Counted from the first letter of the stretch, positions 13,326-24,191 are shown. The stretch: DNA of 64,000 nt from Mesotaenium endlicherianum (GCA_009602735.1 WELA01001462.1:83805-147804); one strand, 5' to 3'. Program-made: numbers and translations. The notes: generated by a model from the sequence alone, not told the origin.

Positions 13326-14570
13326 TGTCGCGACTACTATCCGTTTGACGGTGCCGCACGCGCAGCGCAAGCTACGGCCACCCAGGTACGGAAGCCAACG
13401 TTGACTCACCGACCACTTGACTGATTACGTCGCAGTCAGCGATTATGTCGGCGTCAAGACCACTGGCAAGGGGTCAATGTCAATGTGCCCCACACCCAGG
13501 GATGGGGGAGGTTTTGACAGCATAGACAACCGCGAGGCTAGAAGCTGGGGATCAGTGATGAGCTGCCGAGCAGATACCAAGTCCGGTACTGTGTGACTGG
13601 CAGATTAAGCCAGGTCATGGCCGCAATGCCAAGATAGGTTACGGCCGCCCGGTTGGGAATCTTGAGCAAGTGGCATTTGCTTGTACACGCCGCTCACGAG
13701 TTCTTAGCCATGAGCCAATTAGGCGTGACTGCCAGCTGAGAAGCTAAGCAGCCACGCGCAACAGTCACGAGGTGTGCATGCATGCTGAGTGACTACGAGT
13801 TTGAGTTGAGCATGGCTAGGCAGAAGCGACATGCAGCTAAGCTTTGTGACTAAGCACGGCATTCTCGAAAGATGACGCTGTGTGGTGCCTGCGAAAGGCA
13901 CGAATCTTGCCTGAGACATGTCATTCACTCTCACGCACTTTTGAGAAGAAGCAGAAGGAGCAGAAGGAGGAGAAGGAAGGAGAAGGGCGCGAAGAAGGAG
14001 TTCCCAAGGCCATTGGAGAGCCGAGGCCCCACGCTTCTGCCGACGCTGAAGATTCTTCTCGGTGTATCATAGATAAGTTAGGATTGTAGGAGTTCCCAAG
14101 AGGGAATCTCACTGTTGAAAGTAGGAGAACAGCACAATCGAATATGCTAGGAGATTAGCACAAATTGGCCGAACGCCACAAGTGTGTGTGAAGCAGCCTT
14201 AAAATGGTGAGTTGTGTGTTGATTTCCAAGTTCTCAGAAGTCGCATTCGCATCTTGAAGAGAGAGGGTAGTGTTGGCAGATAAAGCTCTCAGTGAAGAAT
14301 TGAGTGAGCCTAGCCTGGCAGTGAAGAACTGTTAAGGCGCGGTGTTAAGTGAAGAGCTTGACCCAGGCCAGCATAGACGAGTAGTTTCAGAGTTTTGTAA
14401 GCTGTGACTTTGTGAAAGTTAAGCGAAAGCCTGAAGGGCGATTTTCGCTGAATCTGACGTTGCATGTCGAGCTGCTTAGAGTGTGATTTTTGCAAACTAC
14501 AATTTGCTCGCCTGTGAACCCAAGAACCTTAAGGCATAAAGCCTATGTGGAAGTAAGAGACTTCCGTCCT
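13326..14570 (+). repeat. Element A 5' LTR (5' end missing)
   Basis: It matches 24498-25753 closely along its whole length, differing by scattered substitutions and small indels. The first roughly 306 bases of the complete 3' LTR (24192-24497) have no counterpart upstream of 13326, so this LTR is truncated or replaced at its 5' end. It retains a TTAAAAT box (about 14199) and the predicted transcription start/primer sequence at 14228. Confidence 0.9.
14199..14241 (+). promoter_or_regulatory. Predicted LTR core promoter and RNA 5' end (element A)
   Basis: A TATA-like TTAAAAT lies 29 bases upstream of AAGTTCTCAGAAGT (14228-14241). The same box-to-motif spacing recurs in the other LTR copies (about 25381/25411, 28373/28402, 35798/35826). 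The motif is complementary to the bases just after the LTR, so it probably marks the start of the transcript. The start site is inferred from this geometry. Confidence 0.55.
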
Positions 14571-14584
14571 ACTTCTGAGAACCT
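14571..14584 (+). promoter_or_regulatory. Putative self-priming primer-binding site (element A)
   Basis: The bases right after the LTR, ACTTCTGAGAACCT, pair with AAGTTCTCAGAAGT inside the LTR at 14228 (12 contiguous bases plus one more after a mismatch). No TGG-starting site complementary to a tRNA 3' end is seen here. In Tf1 of fission yeast, the mRNA 5' end folds back on such a site to prime minus-strand DNA synthesis, and the arrangement here is analogous. Confidence 0.6.
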
Positions 14585-14670
14585 CGATAACGCGCAAGCC
14601 TTTGTACCCAATTTGGGCAGAGAGCACCGCGTGTGGGGTAAAGTTAGTGAGTCTTGGTCACCATTCGAAA

Positions 14671-16060
14671 TGACTGGTGATGATAAGGATGAAAATCCTA
14701 AGTTCAAGTTGTCAAGTGTTTTAGTGGACGAACCAGTGGAAATAGTCTCACTTTCGAAGAGTTCGATGAGATCTATTGGGCTGATTTCTTTGAGAGAATC
14801 CGAAAGGATTTTTCTTACACTCTGTCAGTCGCTTTTATAAGCTTGGTTTAGTACTTGGACAAGGATGCCTCGTTGCTTTATCACCAATTCCGGAAGGATG
14901 AGAACCTTACCCAGGAATGGGCGTTTGACGAGCAAAAGAAGGCGAGGGATTTAAAAATCCAGAAAGAGGCTGCGAAAGCCCGCCTGTCCGCTTTGTCATT
15001 AGGAAGAGCGATACCTGCTGCACCTGTTGAGAGCATAGACTTAGCTGCACTAACACAAGAATTAACAGATGCCATGAGGCAACTCACCGAGGGTCAGCAG
15101 CGAGCCGCTACTCGAGATGATGATGCTGGGTCTGTCGCAGAATTGCGTAAAGTGTGTGCAGAATTGTCTGAAAAGATTGCTAATGCTCAGGAACGAGCAA
15201 CGCGCAGGGCTGCACCTTTTACAGGGCAGCATGGTGATAGTGCCACCACGGAAGCAAGCCATGCGCAAGCGTTGGCTAGTTGCCGTAGGGATATGGAGGC
15301 TGGGAATGACCCGTTAGACTCTGAGCACTGTCTGCGTCGTTTCTTTAAGTTGCCTGAAGCAAAATTCCCAAAGGATCGCAGTCTTAAGGTGCACCGTTAC
15401 GTGCATTTTGTCCGTCGGAAGAACGAGACAGTGATGGAGGTCAAATTTAGATTGGTAGACCTTGCCAAGAAGGCACGAATCTATGAGCCTAGGATTGTGG
15501 CTGACAAATTCTTATTGTGTTTGGGTAAAGACACAGATCGGGAGGTCAGGCCTCACCTATCTGCGAAACGCGGAATCGACTGGAACATCGACGAGGCTGT
15601 TGAAATAGCACGCAATGTCAAGGAAGGTAAAGTCTAGTACAAGGAGGCTTCCAGGACGCTTATGGCTCCTAAGAGAAAGGAGGAATCCTTTCAGCCTAAG
15701 GCCAATAGCTCTAATTTTTAGTTTAAGAGAAAGAGCGGGTCTTTCAATAGGTTTGCTGAGCACGCCAACACTGCTGAGACAGCACAGAGCTGTTGGAATT
15801 GCGGGAAATCAAGACATCAGAAGAGAGATTGTCCGTACCTGGATGCTAAGCAATTGTTTGCTAGCAAGGCGCAGGTATGCGCGCATTGCAGCAAAAAGGG
15901 ACACTCATAAGATGAGTGTTGGTCCAAGAACCCAAATCTGAAGCCACCATGGGCTAATGCTGCCACGAAAGAGGCAGATAAGGGTAAGAAAAAGGAGAAG
16001 ATAACTCTGGTAACCGAAAGGGTAACCAGAAGTATGATGCTATTAGTGCAAAGATTGCAG
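14671..16060 (+). pseudogene. Element A gag (capsid/nucleocapsid), broken
   Basis: It starts near ATG 14671 (MTGDDKDENPKFK) and passes a frameshift near 14720 into a longer frame at 14855-15637. It ends in two CX2CX4HX4C zinc knuckles, CWNCGKSRHQKRDC and CAHCSKKGH-x-DEC. In-frame stops lie at 14848-14850, 15635-15637, 15718-15720 and 15908-15910. Element B reads through the equivalent positions with Gln, Trp, Gln and Lys codons, which shows that these are mutations. Gag would package the element RNA in cytoplasmic particles. Confidence 0.8.
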
Positions 16061-16062
16061 AG

Positions 16063-17205
16063 TTGAAAGCTCAATTTGCAAAATTAAATGTGCCTAATGT
16101 CTATTATGATGCAGATGTGGCCAAAAAGACCGTCTGCAAAGGCGACAAGCTGACGCCTGAGAAGGCCGTGGCTGCAACGGTTGCGGAGCGCGCAGATCAT
16201 GATCGTTTGGTTCCAAGGAATGCTGGGAAGCTTCCTCAGACCTTTCGGATCGCTCTCGATGAGAACGAGATTGCGCAGCTACGACAAGCCAAGCCTGGGC
16301 CACGCAAGACATTTAGTTTTTCGCTAGAGAAGCTGAAGGCTCTGGAGGAACACCGGATTCAGCACATTCCTTGTCTTTCACTCGCTGATCTGCGTCTTAC
16401 GTATCCTTTCACGGTTGAAGAAGTCGGACAGCAACTGGACATAGCTGAGGAAGGCGTAAACAGCGCTTTGCTGCCTACTAACTTCAGCACTGTGAGAGTG
16501 CAGAACAAGGATAGAGTTTTGACATTCAACGACTGGGCCGCTCCCAATATCCTATTGGACATTGGCGCACAGCCAGTAATCTTGGGAAAGCAAGTTGTGA
16601 AAGCTCTGGGATTGACGGCAAGGGACCTGAAAGAAAGTCCTTTTCAGTTGAGGAATGCATCTGGGCAGATTTCAAAGTCTTGTGGAATTACCCTCAAGCC
16701 TGTGAAAATCACAGTAAACTTGGGGAAACCTGAGGAGGCGTCACTGCTCATAGAATGCACGGTGACAGAGGCAGAGAACTATGATGTTCTCTTGGGGACA
16801 GAAGCTCTGATTCCCCTGGGTATGGTCATCGACCTGCGGAAGCAGAGGGTGACTTACCAGTCGACAGATCGGCAACCGACAGGAGAAATTCCTGTAAAAA
16901 TGGTTTGCTCGAGAGAGGCGAACTACGGACTGCTAGACTGTTGTGTGAATGACCGGTATCCAGACCATTATGACCTCATCATGCAACGCAAAGAGGAGGG
17001 CTACACCAGCGTCAACATGCCGACTCCCTTGGTTTGGCAACCTCGGATTATGGAGCAACTGGAAGCTGTGAGTAACAGGGACCGTGGCCCGCAAGAGCTG
17101 CTGCCAAATCCTTATCCAATTAAGTCTGCTGCCAATTTGATGCCTGGAGTAGACCTGCTGCCGCAAGGCATTGTGAGGATGGAAAATCCTTTTCGCAGGA
17201 GAGGA
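16063..17205 (+). pseudogene. Element A protease region (retropepsin-like)
   Basis: An open frame of about 380 codons with an aspartic-protease active site at about 16555: ILLDIGAQPVIL, where the usual D(T/S)G reads DIG, a likely inactivating change (element D keeps DTGAQ). A second hydrophobic LLGTEALIPLGMVID segment fits the C-terminal retropepsin fold. The first 160 residues resemble the gag-protease spacer of elements B and D. The frame flows directly into the methyltransferase, suggesting that protease and methyltransferase were parts of one polyprotein. Confidence 0.75.
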
Positions 17206-18202
17206 GTAGTAGTGCTGGAATAGTTTGCCGGACTTGGTCTTGGAACCATCTCACTGATTCAGCGAGGTATCCAGGTATCTAAAGTGCTGTATGTGGACAA
17301 TGATGAGAGTGCTTTCACAGCATTTTAAGAAGGTCATGAGTCAGATCCGGCAAATGCATCATTTCAAGGCGTTGGTGCCTACTGACTCTAGTTTGGTGCG
17401 TCTTGCTGGAGGAAACATTCTCGATGTGAAGTCTGAGGACCTTTATGGTAACATGATTGACTAAATCTTTGTGGGATTCCCTTGTCAACCTTTCTCGCAA
17501 GCTGGGAACAGGAGGGGATTCAATGACCCGCGAGCACAACACTGGGGATGGATGGTGAAAATCATCGGTATGCTGCGAGAACGCCAGCATCTCTACCCAC
17601 CAGTGTTTGTGATTGAGAATGTACATCCAGGGATGGATTACAACCAGATGAAGCCAGGAGATCCACGGCTGGTCTTCGACTCCACCCTGGGTCATCATGT
17701 ATTGATCAACGACGCCAAGCACGGAGGACTCTCACACCAGGCCAGACTATTCTGGACCAACGGCATGTCCATTGAAATCCTGAGGGAGATGGAGGAGATT
17801 ACGCGGCGCTCACCAACAGCAGTATCTGTGGGAGAAGCACTGATGGTGGAAACCAAGCCAGTGATCAGGAGGGATTCCTACCCACAGTACGTCGTCAACA
17901 AGTCAGGCCGNTCAGGCCAGCCAAGGGTGGTGCTGCCCACCTTCACGACATACCCAGGATCACGCGCATTCGTGAATGGAGGACCAGGAATGGTCAAGAA
18001 TGCGCACGACATAAAAGCTCAGTGGAGAGAGCCGACAGCTGAAGAGAAGGGTAGGAGCCTGGGGGTACCCAACTCCACAAGAAATTGTTGCGATGGTGGG
18101 ACAGGACGACGCTGGGAAGATATTCGGCAATATGATTGGGTATCACTCCATGACGTGGTTGGTGGAGACGATTATGACTTGGCAGCAGATGACATTCTCT
18201 GA
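17206..18202 (+). pseudogene. C5 cytosine DNA methyltransferase domain embedded in element A
   Basis: The conserved motifs of DNA (cytosine-5) methyltransferases occur in order. Motif I is at about 17215 (FAGLGLGT, preceded by a TAG at 17221), then motif II-like VLYVDNDE. The catalytic Pro-Cys motif IV is GFPCQPFSQAG, with its Cys codon at 17483-17485. Motif VI is FVIENV (Glu at 17614), motif VIII-like QARLFWTN, and motif X is GNMIGYHS (about 18126). Breaks are a frameshift near 17327, a TAA at 17462-17464, an N at 17911 and a one-base frameshift in the G run near 18060. The family transfers a methyl group from SAM to cytosine C5. The catalytic Cys, Glu and Arg positions are still legible, so the domain was intact not long ago. 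The spacing of the I-II region resembles the DNMT3/DRM type more than Dcm, but I cannot place it in a phylogeny. Confidence 0.88.
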
Positions 18203-19850
18203 CAAGCCTATGCCCAGGCCAAGACCAGTAACAATTGGAGTCCATGTGGTGCTAACCTCTGATCAGAGAGCTATCAGGGAAGCGCAGCAGCGACAAGAAG
18301 AATATGCTGTTGAAGTACGCCAGTGCAATATTGACGAATGGGCCAAAGAATGCACTCAGAATTCAGGAAATTCTGGAGGGTCTGGAAAGACCATTTGCCT
18401 GGAGGTGATCTTTGAAGAACGCAGGAAGGAGACGGTCGAGAGATTGCCCGCCAAACCTGTTCTGATGAGCCCAGAGCCAGAGGCCAAAGGGCAACCACAA
18501 GACACAGATGGCAGCACAGCTGAGTCGATCACCAGGCGAATCATGGAGCAGTTGCTGGAAGCAGATGCCCCTTGACTCAAGGAAGAGAAAGTGGCAAAAG
18601 CAACTCGCGCTCTACAGTCAGCCATCATCAACATGGCGAGGCTCAACACAAGAGGGCATGAAGAACCGCCGCCTCCTGGAATAGAGAAGCCGAAGGAGGG
18701 AGAGGATGCAAAGATGCAAGGCCTCCTAGAGTTGGAGTTGCCATCACTCAACAATGGAGAGGAAGCCAGGGAAGAAATTCCACGTTTTCCCACGCCAGAC
18801 TTGGATCTGCTTGACTTGCAGGAGTTGAGGACATACAACTGGGTAGCTGACCACCTGATGGGGCCAAGCCCGGCAGACCTTTATGAAGAACTAAGGTCAC
18901 CAACATCCAGTAACCCTACTGCCAGTCTTTCAGTGGCAGAGCCCAAGTCAACCGGACGACCGCCGCAACAGCAGAAGGTGACTGCCTGCACTGCTAAAGT
19001 GGAGACAGCGCAAGGTAAGCCCAAGGGTCGCGCAAGCAGACCAAGGAAGGTGGCCCGTGAGGGTAACGCATCTTTTAGGAGGATGCTAAAGCGATATTTC
19101 AAGCATAAGGGGAAGGCTCAGAGAGAGGGCGCTCCGCGAGGAACCACAGCCCTACCTCCTCCGCCTCTGCGGGATATTCTGCAGAGAGAGGAAGAGGACG
19201 GCTTGATTCGCAGGGCAATGGCATTGGACATTAGTGTGCCGCCAGGCATTAACACGCCTTTGTTGCAACTATCAGATCTTAGGATGCAGAGGCCGGAGGC
19301 ACCTGCTCCCATGAGAACTGCAATCCCAGAATGGGAACTGATGGATCTGAGAAACACCATCAGCCGCTTGACCGCAACAGATGATGCTTTCCTCGCACAA
19401 CTAGCGGCACCTCAAAGGCCGCAAACATTGGCGCAGGCATGGACGGTCACACCACCCGCAAGGGAGGAGTATGGCACGACCGTCGCCCGCATGGCTATTA
19501 TTGAACGAGAGTGGGGCTGGGTAATCAGCCCTAGGACAGATACTGCAGGTTGGTCAGTGGCAAACCAACCCCGGCCACGTGAAGAAGGAGGAACCGGGAC
19601 CAGTTGCACTGCAGTCGACGAAGAAAGGTTCCTGAGGCAACCCATCCGGAGGCGCCTGACGTACACCTCACAGCAAGAAAGGCGACGCGTCATTGGGAAA
19701 GGTAAAAAGCCTAGGAAACAGGCTGCAAAGCCTATGGCAACGGAGGAGCAAGCTGCAAAGCCTGCTACCCTGAGAGCCAAAATCAGGCAGAAAAGCCTGA
19801 GGGCCAGGATGAGGGCGAAAAGCCCCCACCTGCACCCAAGGAGTAGCAAC
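18203..19850 (+). pseudogene. Element A linker region between methyltransferase and RT
   Basis: It continues the frame opened at 18093, with one TGA at 18573-18575, and then runs open to 19940. The protein is hydrophilic, rich in Arg, Lys, Pro and Glu, with basic patches (SFRRMLKRYFKHKGKAQ, and Lys/Ala/Gln-rich repeats near 19690-19800). No known domain is seen. A frameshift near 19850 shifts reading into the RT frame. It may be a nucleic-acid-binding or spacer segment; this is unproven. Confidence 0.5.
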
Positions 19851-20793
19851 TACTGGATGCCTTTGTTGGGGAGAAGCAACCTGAAACTGAGACTTTTGCC
19901 ATTGGGAACATGGTCTCAGCCCAGCAGAGAGCACAAGTAGAAAGGTTGCTGAAGAAACACCGCAAGGTGTTTGCTTTTACTAAGGAGAAGATTGGTAGAA
20001 CCACTGCCAGTGTGTGTGAGATTACCCTAACTACTGATAACCTAGTCAGACTTGGGCCGCATAAGCTCAGTTAGACAGAGTGGGACTGTGTGGAGAAAAC
20101 TTGCGAAGAGCTGCATAAGCTCCGCTTGATTGAAAAATCTACCTAAGTGCATGGGGCTCCCACAGTAGTAGTCGCTAAAAAGGACGAGGTCGGCAATTAC
20201 ATTGCCACTCGTATGTGTGGAGATTACAGGCGACTGAATCTCTACACGGAGTTAGACAGCTATGTGATGCCTACGCCGGAGCGGATCTTTGCGATTGCCA
20301 CCACCGGGAAGGTGTTCAGCATCATCGATCTGCGCCAAGGCTTCAACCAGATCCCTGTGAAGATTGAGGTAAGACCGCTTTCTGGGCTCAAAGGGAACTT
20401 TGGCAATGGACAGTAATGCCATTTGGGTTGAAAAATGCCCCAGCCATATTTCAGAGGACTATGGATAAAGTGCTGGAGGGGCTGGATTTTGCTAAGCTAT
20501 ACATTAACGATGTGGTAGTATTCAGCAAGCCCATAGAGGAGCACCTCGAGCACTTGGAACAAGTGATCCAGCACCTGGAGAAATTCCAGATGAAGCTGCA
20601 TCCTTGGAAGTGCAGATTCTTTGAGGCACACGTGCCCTACCTAGGACATGAGATTGGGAACAATGCTATGTCCCCTCAGGCTATGAAGACTGAGGCTATT
20701 TACAAGATACCTGCACCTGCGAATGTGTCTAAGCTGAAAGCTCTGTTAGGGCTAAGCGGATACTATCGTAACTTTGTAAAGGATTATAGCAGA
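19851..20793 (+). pseudogene. Element A reverse transcriptase, broken and split
   Basis: Typical gypsy RT landmarks are present: RMCGDYRRLN, FSIIDLRQGFNQI, MPFGLKNAPAIFQR, PYLGHEIG and LLGLSGYYRNFVKDYS. The catalytic YXDD box reads YIND (20500-20511), so a metal-binding Asp is lost. Stops lie at about 20071 and 20143, and a frameshift near 20370. The frame is cut at 20793 by a solo LTR insertion and continues at 22047. Confidence 0.9.
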
Positions 20794-20798
20794 ATTAC

Positions 20799-22046
20799 TG
20801 TAATGAATCAGCTCATTATTTATTTATTTAATTGCATATATAAATATAATACTAAATAAGTATTATGTCAATATACTCACATGTGCGAGTTCATCTAAAT
20901 GAATGTATGTCGATGTAATGCGAGTTTACTTACTTTGTCAAAACTGTCAGCAGGATGACTTTTGTATCACAGTATAGTCTCCTGACTTGTTGAGAAGGTC
21001 AGCAGGATGACATTTGTATCATAGTATAGTTTGCTGAGATTTGTATATCAGTTATATATAGGATGTAATATCAGTAGGTTGACATAAAGTAAGCTCTCCT
21101 CATATTAGTCAGTCAGTATACTTAGCTTCAGTACGCTGAGGATAGATTATTATTTATAGATTGGCACATGTGACCGTAGTATACTGAAAGTCGGAAGGTC
21201 GACTGAGATTCGGTAAACCAATGTCCTACTAGTGTGGTTAACTCCTGGGTGGGCGGAGCCGTCGTCAGTCAACTGAACAATTAGGACTTCAGTCAACCGA
21301 CCAAGTAATATGGTCGTTATACCTAGATCCGTGAGTCCCAACTTAACGGGTTTCCCACGAAACGGCGCACCTTGCGCCGTGGTCAACCAGGTGGTCACTA
21401 GGTACATAGCTGGCTGGGATCTCGTGGTCCCTCATTCTGGACAGTAGGCTTTACAGTCGGATTCCTACTTGCAAGTCATGTGTGCACTTTTGGGTTCGTT
21501 CTAATGACCAGCCTTCACAAAAGTTGACATGGCTGCGTTGTCTGCGCTCCAAATGGAGCGAGCTAGGACTTTTCTGAAAGGTCTCGTCAAGATGCATCCG
21601 TTGCCGTTAAGTTTGCTCAATTTGGAGTTGTATTGGCAGAGTTATGCCCTCTGACATTTTGGGGTCACATAGCGGACAGATTCCATGGTTTTGCACCTAA
21701 GTCAGTGGGAAGTGTTTTAGCTACATAATGGTCACCTGAATGAGAGCGCCTTTGCTATTCAGTCCCCTGATGTTGTGCATGTGCTATACATGCTTGGATG
21801 CCCGGTAGGCAAGAGGCCATGAGTTTCTATAAGAGAAGCTCAAGTCCTCAAGCTCGCCTCTTACTTGTGCCTCGTGTTAGTGTGCAACTATGGCGCACTA
21901 CGGTAAATGAGTCAAGGGGTGTAGATGAGTACATGGAATTCATTATAAGGGCAAGATCGCTCCCTGATTTCACACGCTTCCACCTATCTCTGATCTTATA
22001 TATTTAAATGAAATATATTAATCTTGAATAAGCAAGATTCATTTCA
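20799..22046 (+). repeat. Solo LTR 1 inserted in element A pol
   Basis: This 1248 bp block begins TGTAATGAATC and ends GATTCATTTCA (imperfect terminal inverted repeat, TG...CA). It is flanked by ATTAC (20794-20798) and ATTGC (22047-22051), a probable 5 bp target duplication with one change; a 4 bp AATT reading with slightly different ends is also possible. It splits the RT from RNase H exactly within a codon context that rejoins. About 90% of it recurs at 26392-27651. No internal coding region is left, as expected after LTR-LTR recombination. Confidence 0.85.
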
Positions 22047-22706
22047 ATTGCTAAACCCATGACGGAACTTCTGAAAAAGGATGTGCCTTTTGTGTGGACA
22101 GAACTTCAGGAGAAAGCCATGAACGAGCTTAAGGAGCGGCTGGTAACAGCCCAAATCTTGCGAACGCCTAACTACTCCAACCTTTTCAATCTGCACACTG
22201 ACTGGAGTCGTGTGGGAATTGGCGCAGTGCTCACTCAGGCCGCAAGCCCTAGAGAGGAGTATGTCATTGCCTATGCCTCACGCTCTAACAATCGAGCGGA
22301 GAGCAACTACTCGTCCTACAAAGGAGAGCTGCTGGCAGTGGTTTGGGCTGTCACACACTTCAGAGAGTATCTGTGGGGAACACCCTTCACGCTGATCACG
22401 GATCACTCACCATTACTATGGCTGATGAAGAATGGAGACCTCACTGGTAAGTTGGCTCGCTGGGCTCTTAAGCTGCAAGAGTACCAAATGACGGTGGTAC
22501 ACAAAGCAGGAGTGCTCAACAACGACGCCGATGGACTCAGCTGGAACCCAGACCCATCTTCAGATGATAGAACAGGAGCTCGAGAGGACGAAGATCCGAG
22601 CAGCCCAGCAGAGTTGGTGGCCTGCCTAGCCAAAATGGCTGGAATGGTAGCATCAGGTGAAGCTGAGCCTCTACCCCTGTTCAGTCTAGAGATCTGGAAA
22701 GATTAA
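22047..22706 (+). pseudogene. Element A RNase H domain
   Basis: This is the continuation of pol after the solo LTR, a frame of about 215 codons. The gypsy RNase H signature is intact: NLHTDWSRVGIGAVL (first Asp), SYKGELLAVVWA (Glu), LITDHSPLLWL (Asp) and NNDADGLSW (Asp). It would degrade the RNA strand of the RNA-DNA hybrid during reverse transcription. It ends at TAA 22704-22706, just before the integrase zinc-binding region. Confidence 0.88.
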
Positions 22707-22728
22707 GCTACTATGCACTGGCTGAAGA

Positions 22729-24144
22729 TGGGAACTCACTTGGAGGGGCTATCAGTGAAGGAGAAGGACCAGGTAAGCCATCGAGCTAAAAGGTTTTGCT
22801 AGAAACGCAACAACCTCTTCAAAATTGAAGAAACTGGTCAGGAGAAGTTAGTGCCAGAACCCATCAGGAGACGAGCTCTTGTGCAGGAAATGCACGAGAA
22901 CACTGGACACTATGGTGTCAAGAAGACGTATAGTCTTTTGGAGCTGTCTTACTGGTGGAGGGGCATGAAGCAGCAGTGTGAAGATGTGATCAAGACCTGC
23001 CAAAGCTGTGATCGCGTCAAGGCTGGTTTTACACAGCAACATCCACACTTGGAACCTTTGCCAATCATGGGCCTAGGCTACCACTGGAGCTGCGATCTCG
23101 CAGGTGAGCTACCGCTGTCTAAGCGAGGTAACAAGTATATCATGGTCGTGATTGAGCATTTCTTCAAGTGGATAGAGGTCGTGCCTCTGACTGCTAAGGA
23201 GAGTCTAGGGACCGCGGAAGCACTCCTCAATGGTGTGATTGTGCGTCATGGAGCTCCAGCATAAGTGCCAAGGGTCTGAGTTCCAAGGGTCTTTTCAGAA
23301 ACTCTTGGATAGATGCTTCATCGATCATCGCACTACCTCTAGAGATCATCCGCAAGCAGATGGTCTGGCAGAATGGATGGTGCAAACCATTAAGTCTGCT
23401 TTGCGCTAGTTTTGCCTTGAGCATGACAAGCGTGACTAGGATCTGGCCCTGGCATGGCTGGTTATGGGTCACAGATTTAGCAAGCAGGCTGCCTTGGCGA
23501 CTTACCCGCCATATCAGATATTGTTTGGCAGAAGTCCAGTAGTGCCCAGCAGCATCAAGCAGGAGATTGAACAGGTGAAAGACATGGACAGCCCTGATGA
23601 ACTGCTAAAGGTGATGGTACGTCGTAAGGTGTTATTTGAGCGCATGATGCCGGCTGCGCTGGACAATCTGAAAATTGCGCAGAAAAGAGATACGCAGCGT
23701 TACGCCAGGACGCGAGACGAGAGCTACCGCCTGCAGATGACGCAGATTCAAGAAGGAGACTTCGTCTACCGCAAGCGCCAGACCAAGACCACCATCGACA
23801 CCAATTCAGGTGCAGTGATCTTACGCGTGAAACATGCGTTTGATAATGGTGTGTTAGAACTGGAAGGTTCTGATGGTAAAACCATGAGAGACCACGTGCA
23901 GAATTGCTCGCTATGCCATTTGCCAAATATTGATCCTACGGTTAGGGTTGTGCCCAAGGAATTGGTGCCAGCCACGCCTTGTGCCAGCTGCAAAGTGCTG
24001 GATGATCAGGAAGCAATGGTAACTTGGCATAAGTGTGGTGCCCGTTGGCACACTTTCTGCATTGGCGAGGAAGAGATTATGGCAGGACGATGGGAATGTC
24101 CTGACTGCCTTCCTAAACCCCCTAGCCGCAGGGCTGGAAAATAA
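22729..24144 (+). pseudogene. Element A integrase with C-terminal PHD-like finger
   Basis: The H2C2 zinc-binding domain is HENTGH with the pair CQSC (about 22896-23012). The catalytic core begins CDLAGELPL (first Asp), and the Glu region reads ADGLAEWMVQTIK. The strand that should carry the second Asp is corrupted near 23265 (QGSEF preserved, Asp lost), and TAG stops lie at 23408 and 23438. After the core, a basic region is followed by a Cys/His cluster at 23971-24120: CASC, then HKCGARWHTFC, then WECPDC. This fits a C4HC3 PHD finger with one ligand (Cys to Trp) missing. PHD fingers commonly read histone H3 tails; a targeting role is inference. Confidence 0.85.
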
Positions 24145-24179
24145 TGGCTTTCAGCAGAAAAGGCAGGGACGCCTCAGCT

Positions 24180-24191
24180 GAAAGGAAGGGG
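24180..24191 (+). promoter_or_regulatory. Polypurine tract of element A
   Basis: GAAAGGAAGGGG sits immediately before the 3' LTR start (TGTAAGAGG at 24192), where retrotransposons initiate plus-strand DNA. Confidence 0.8.
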
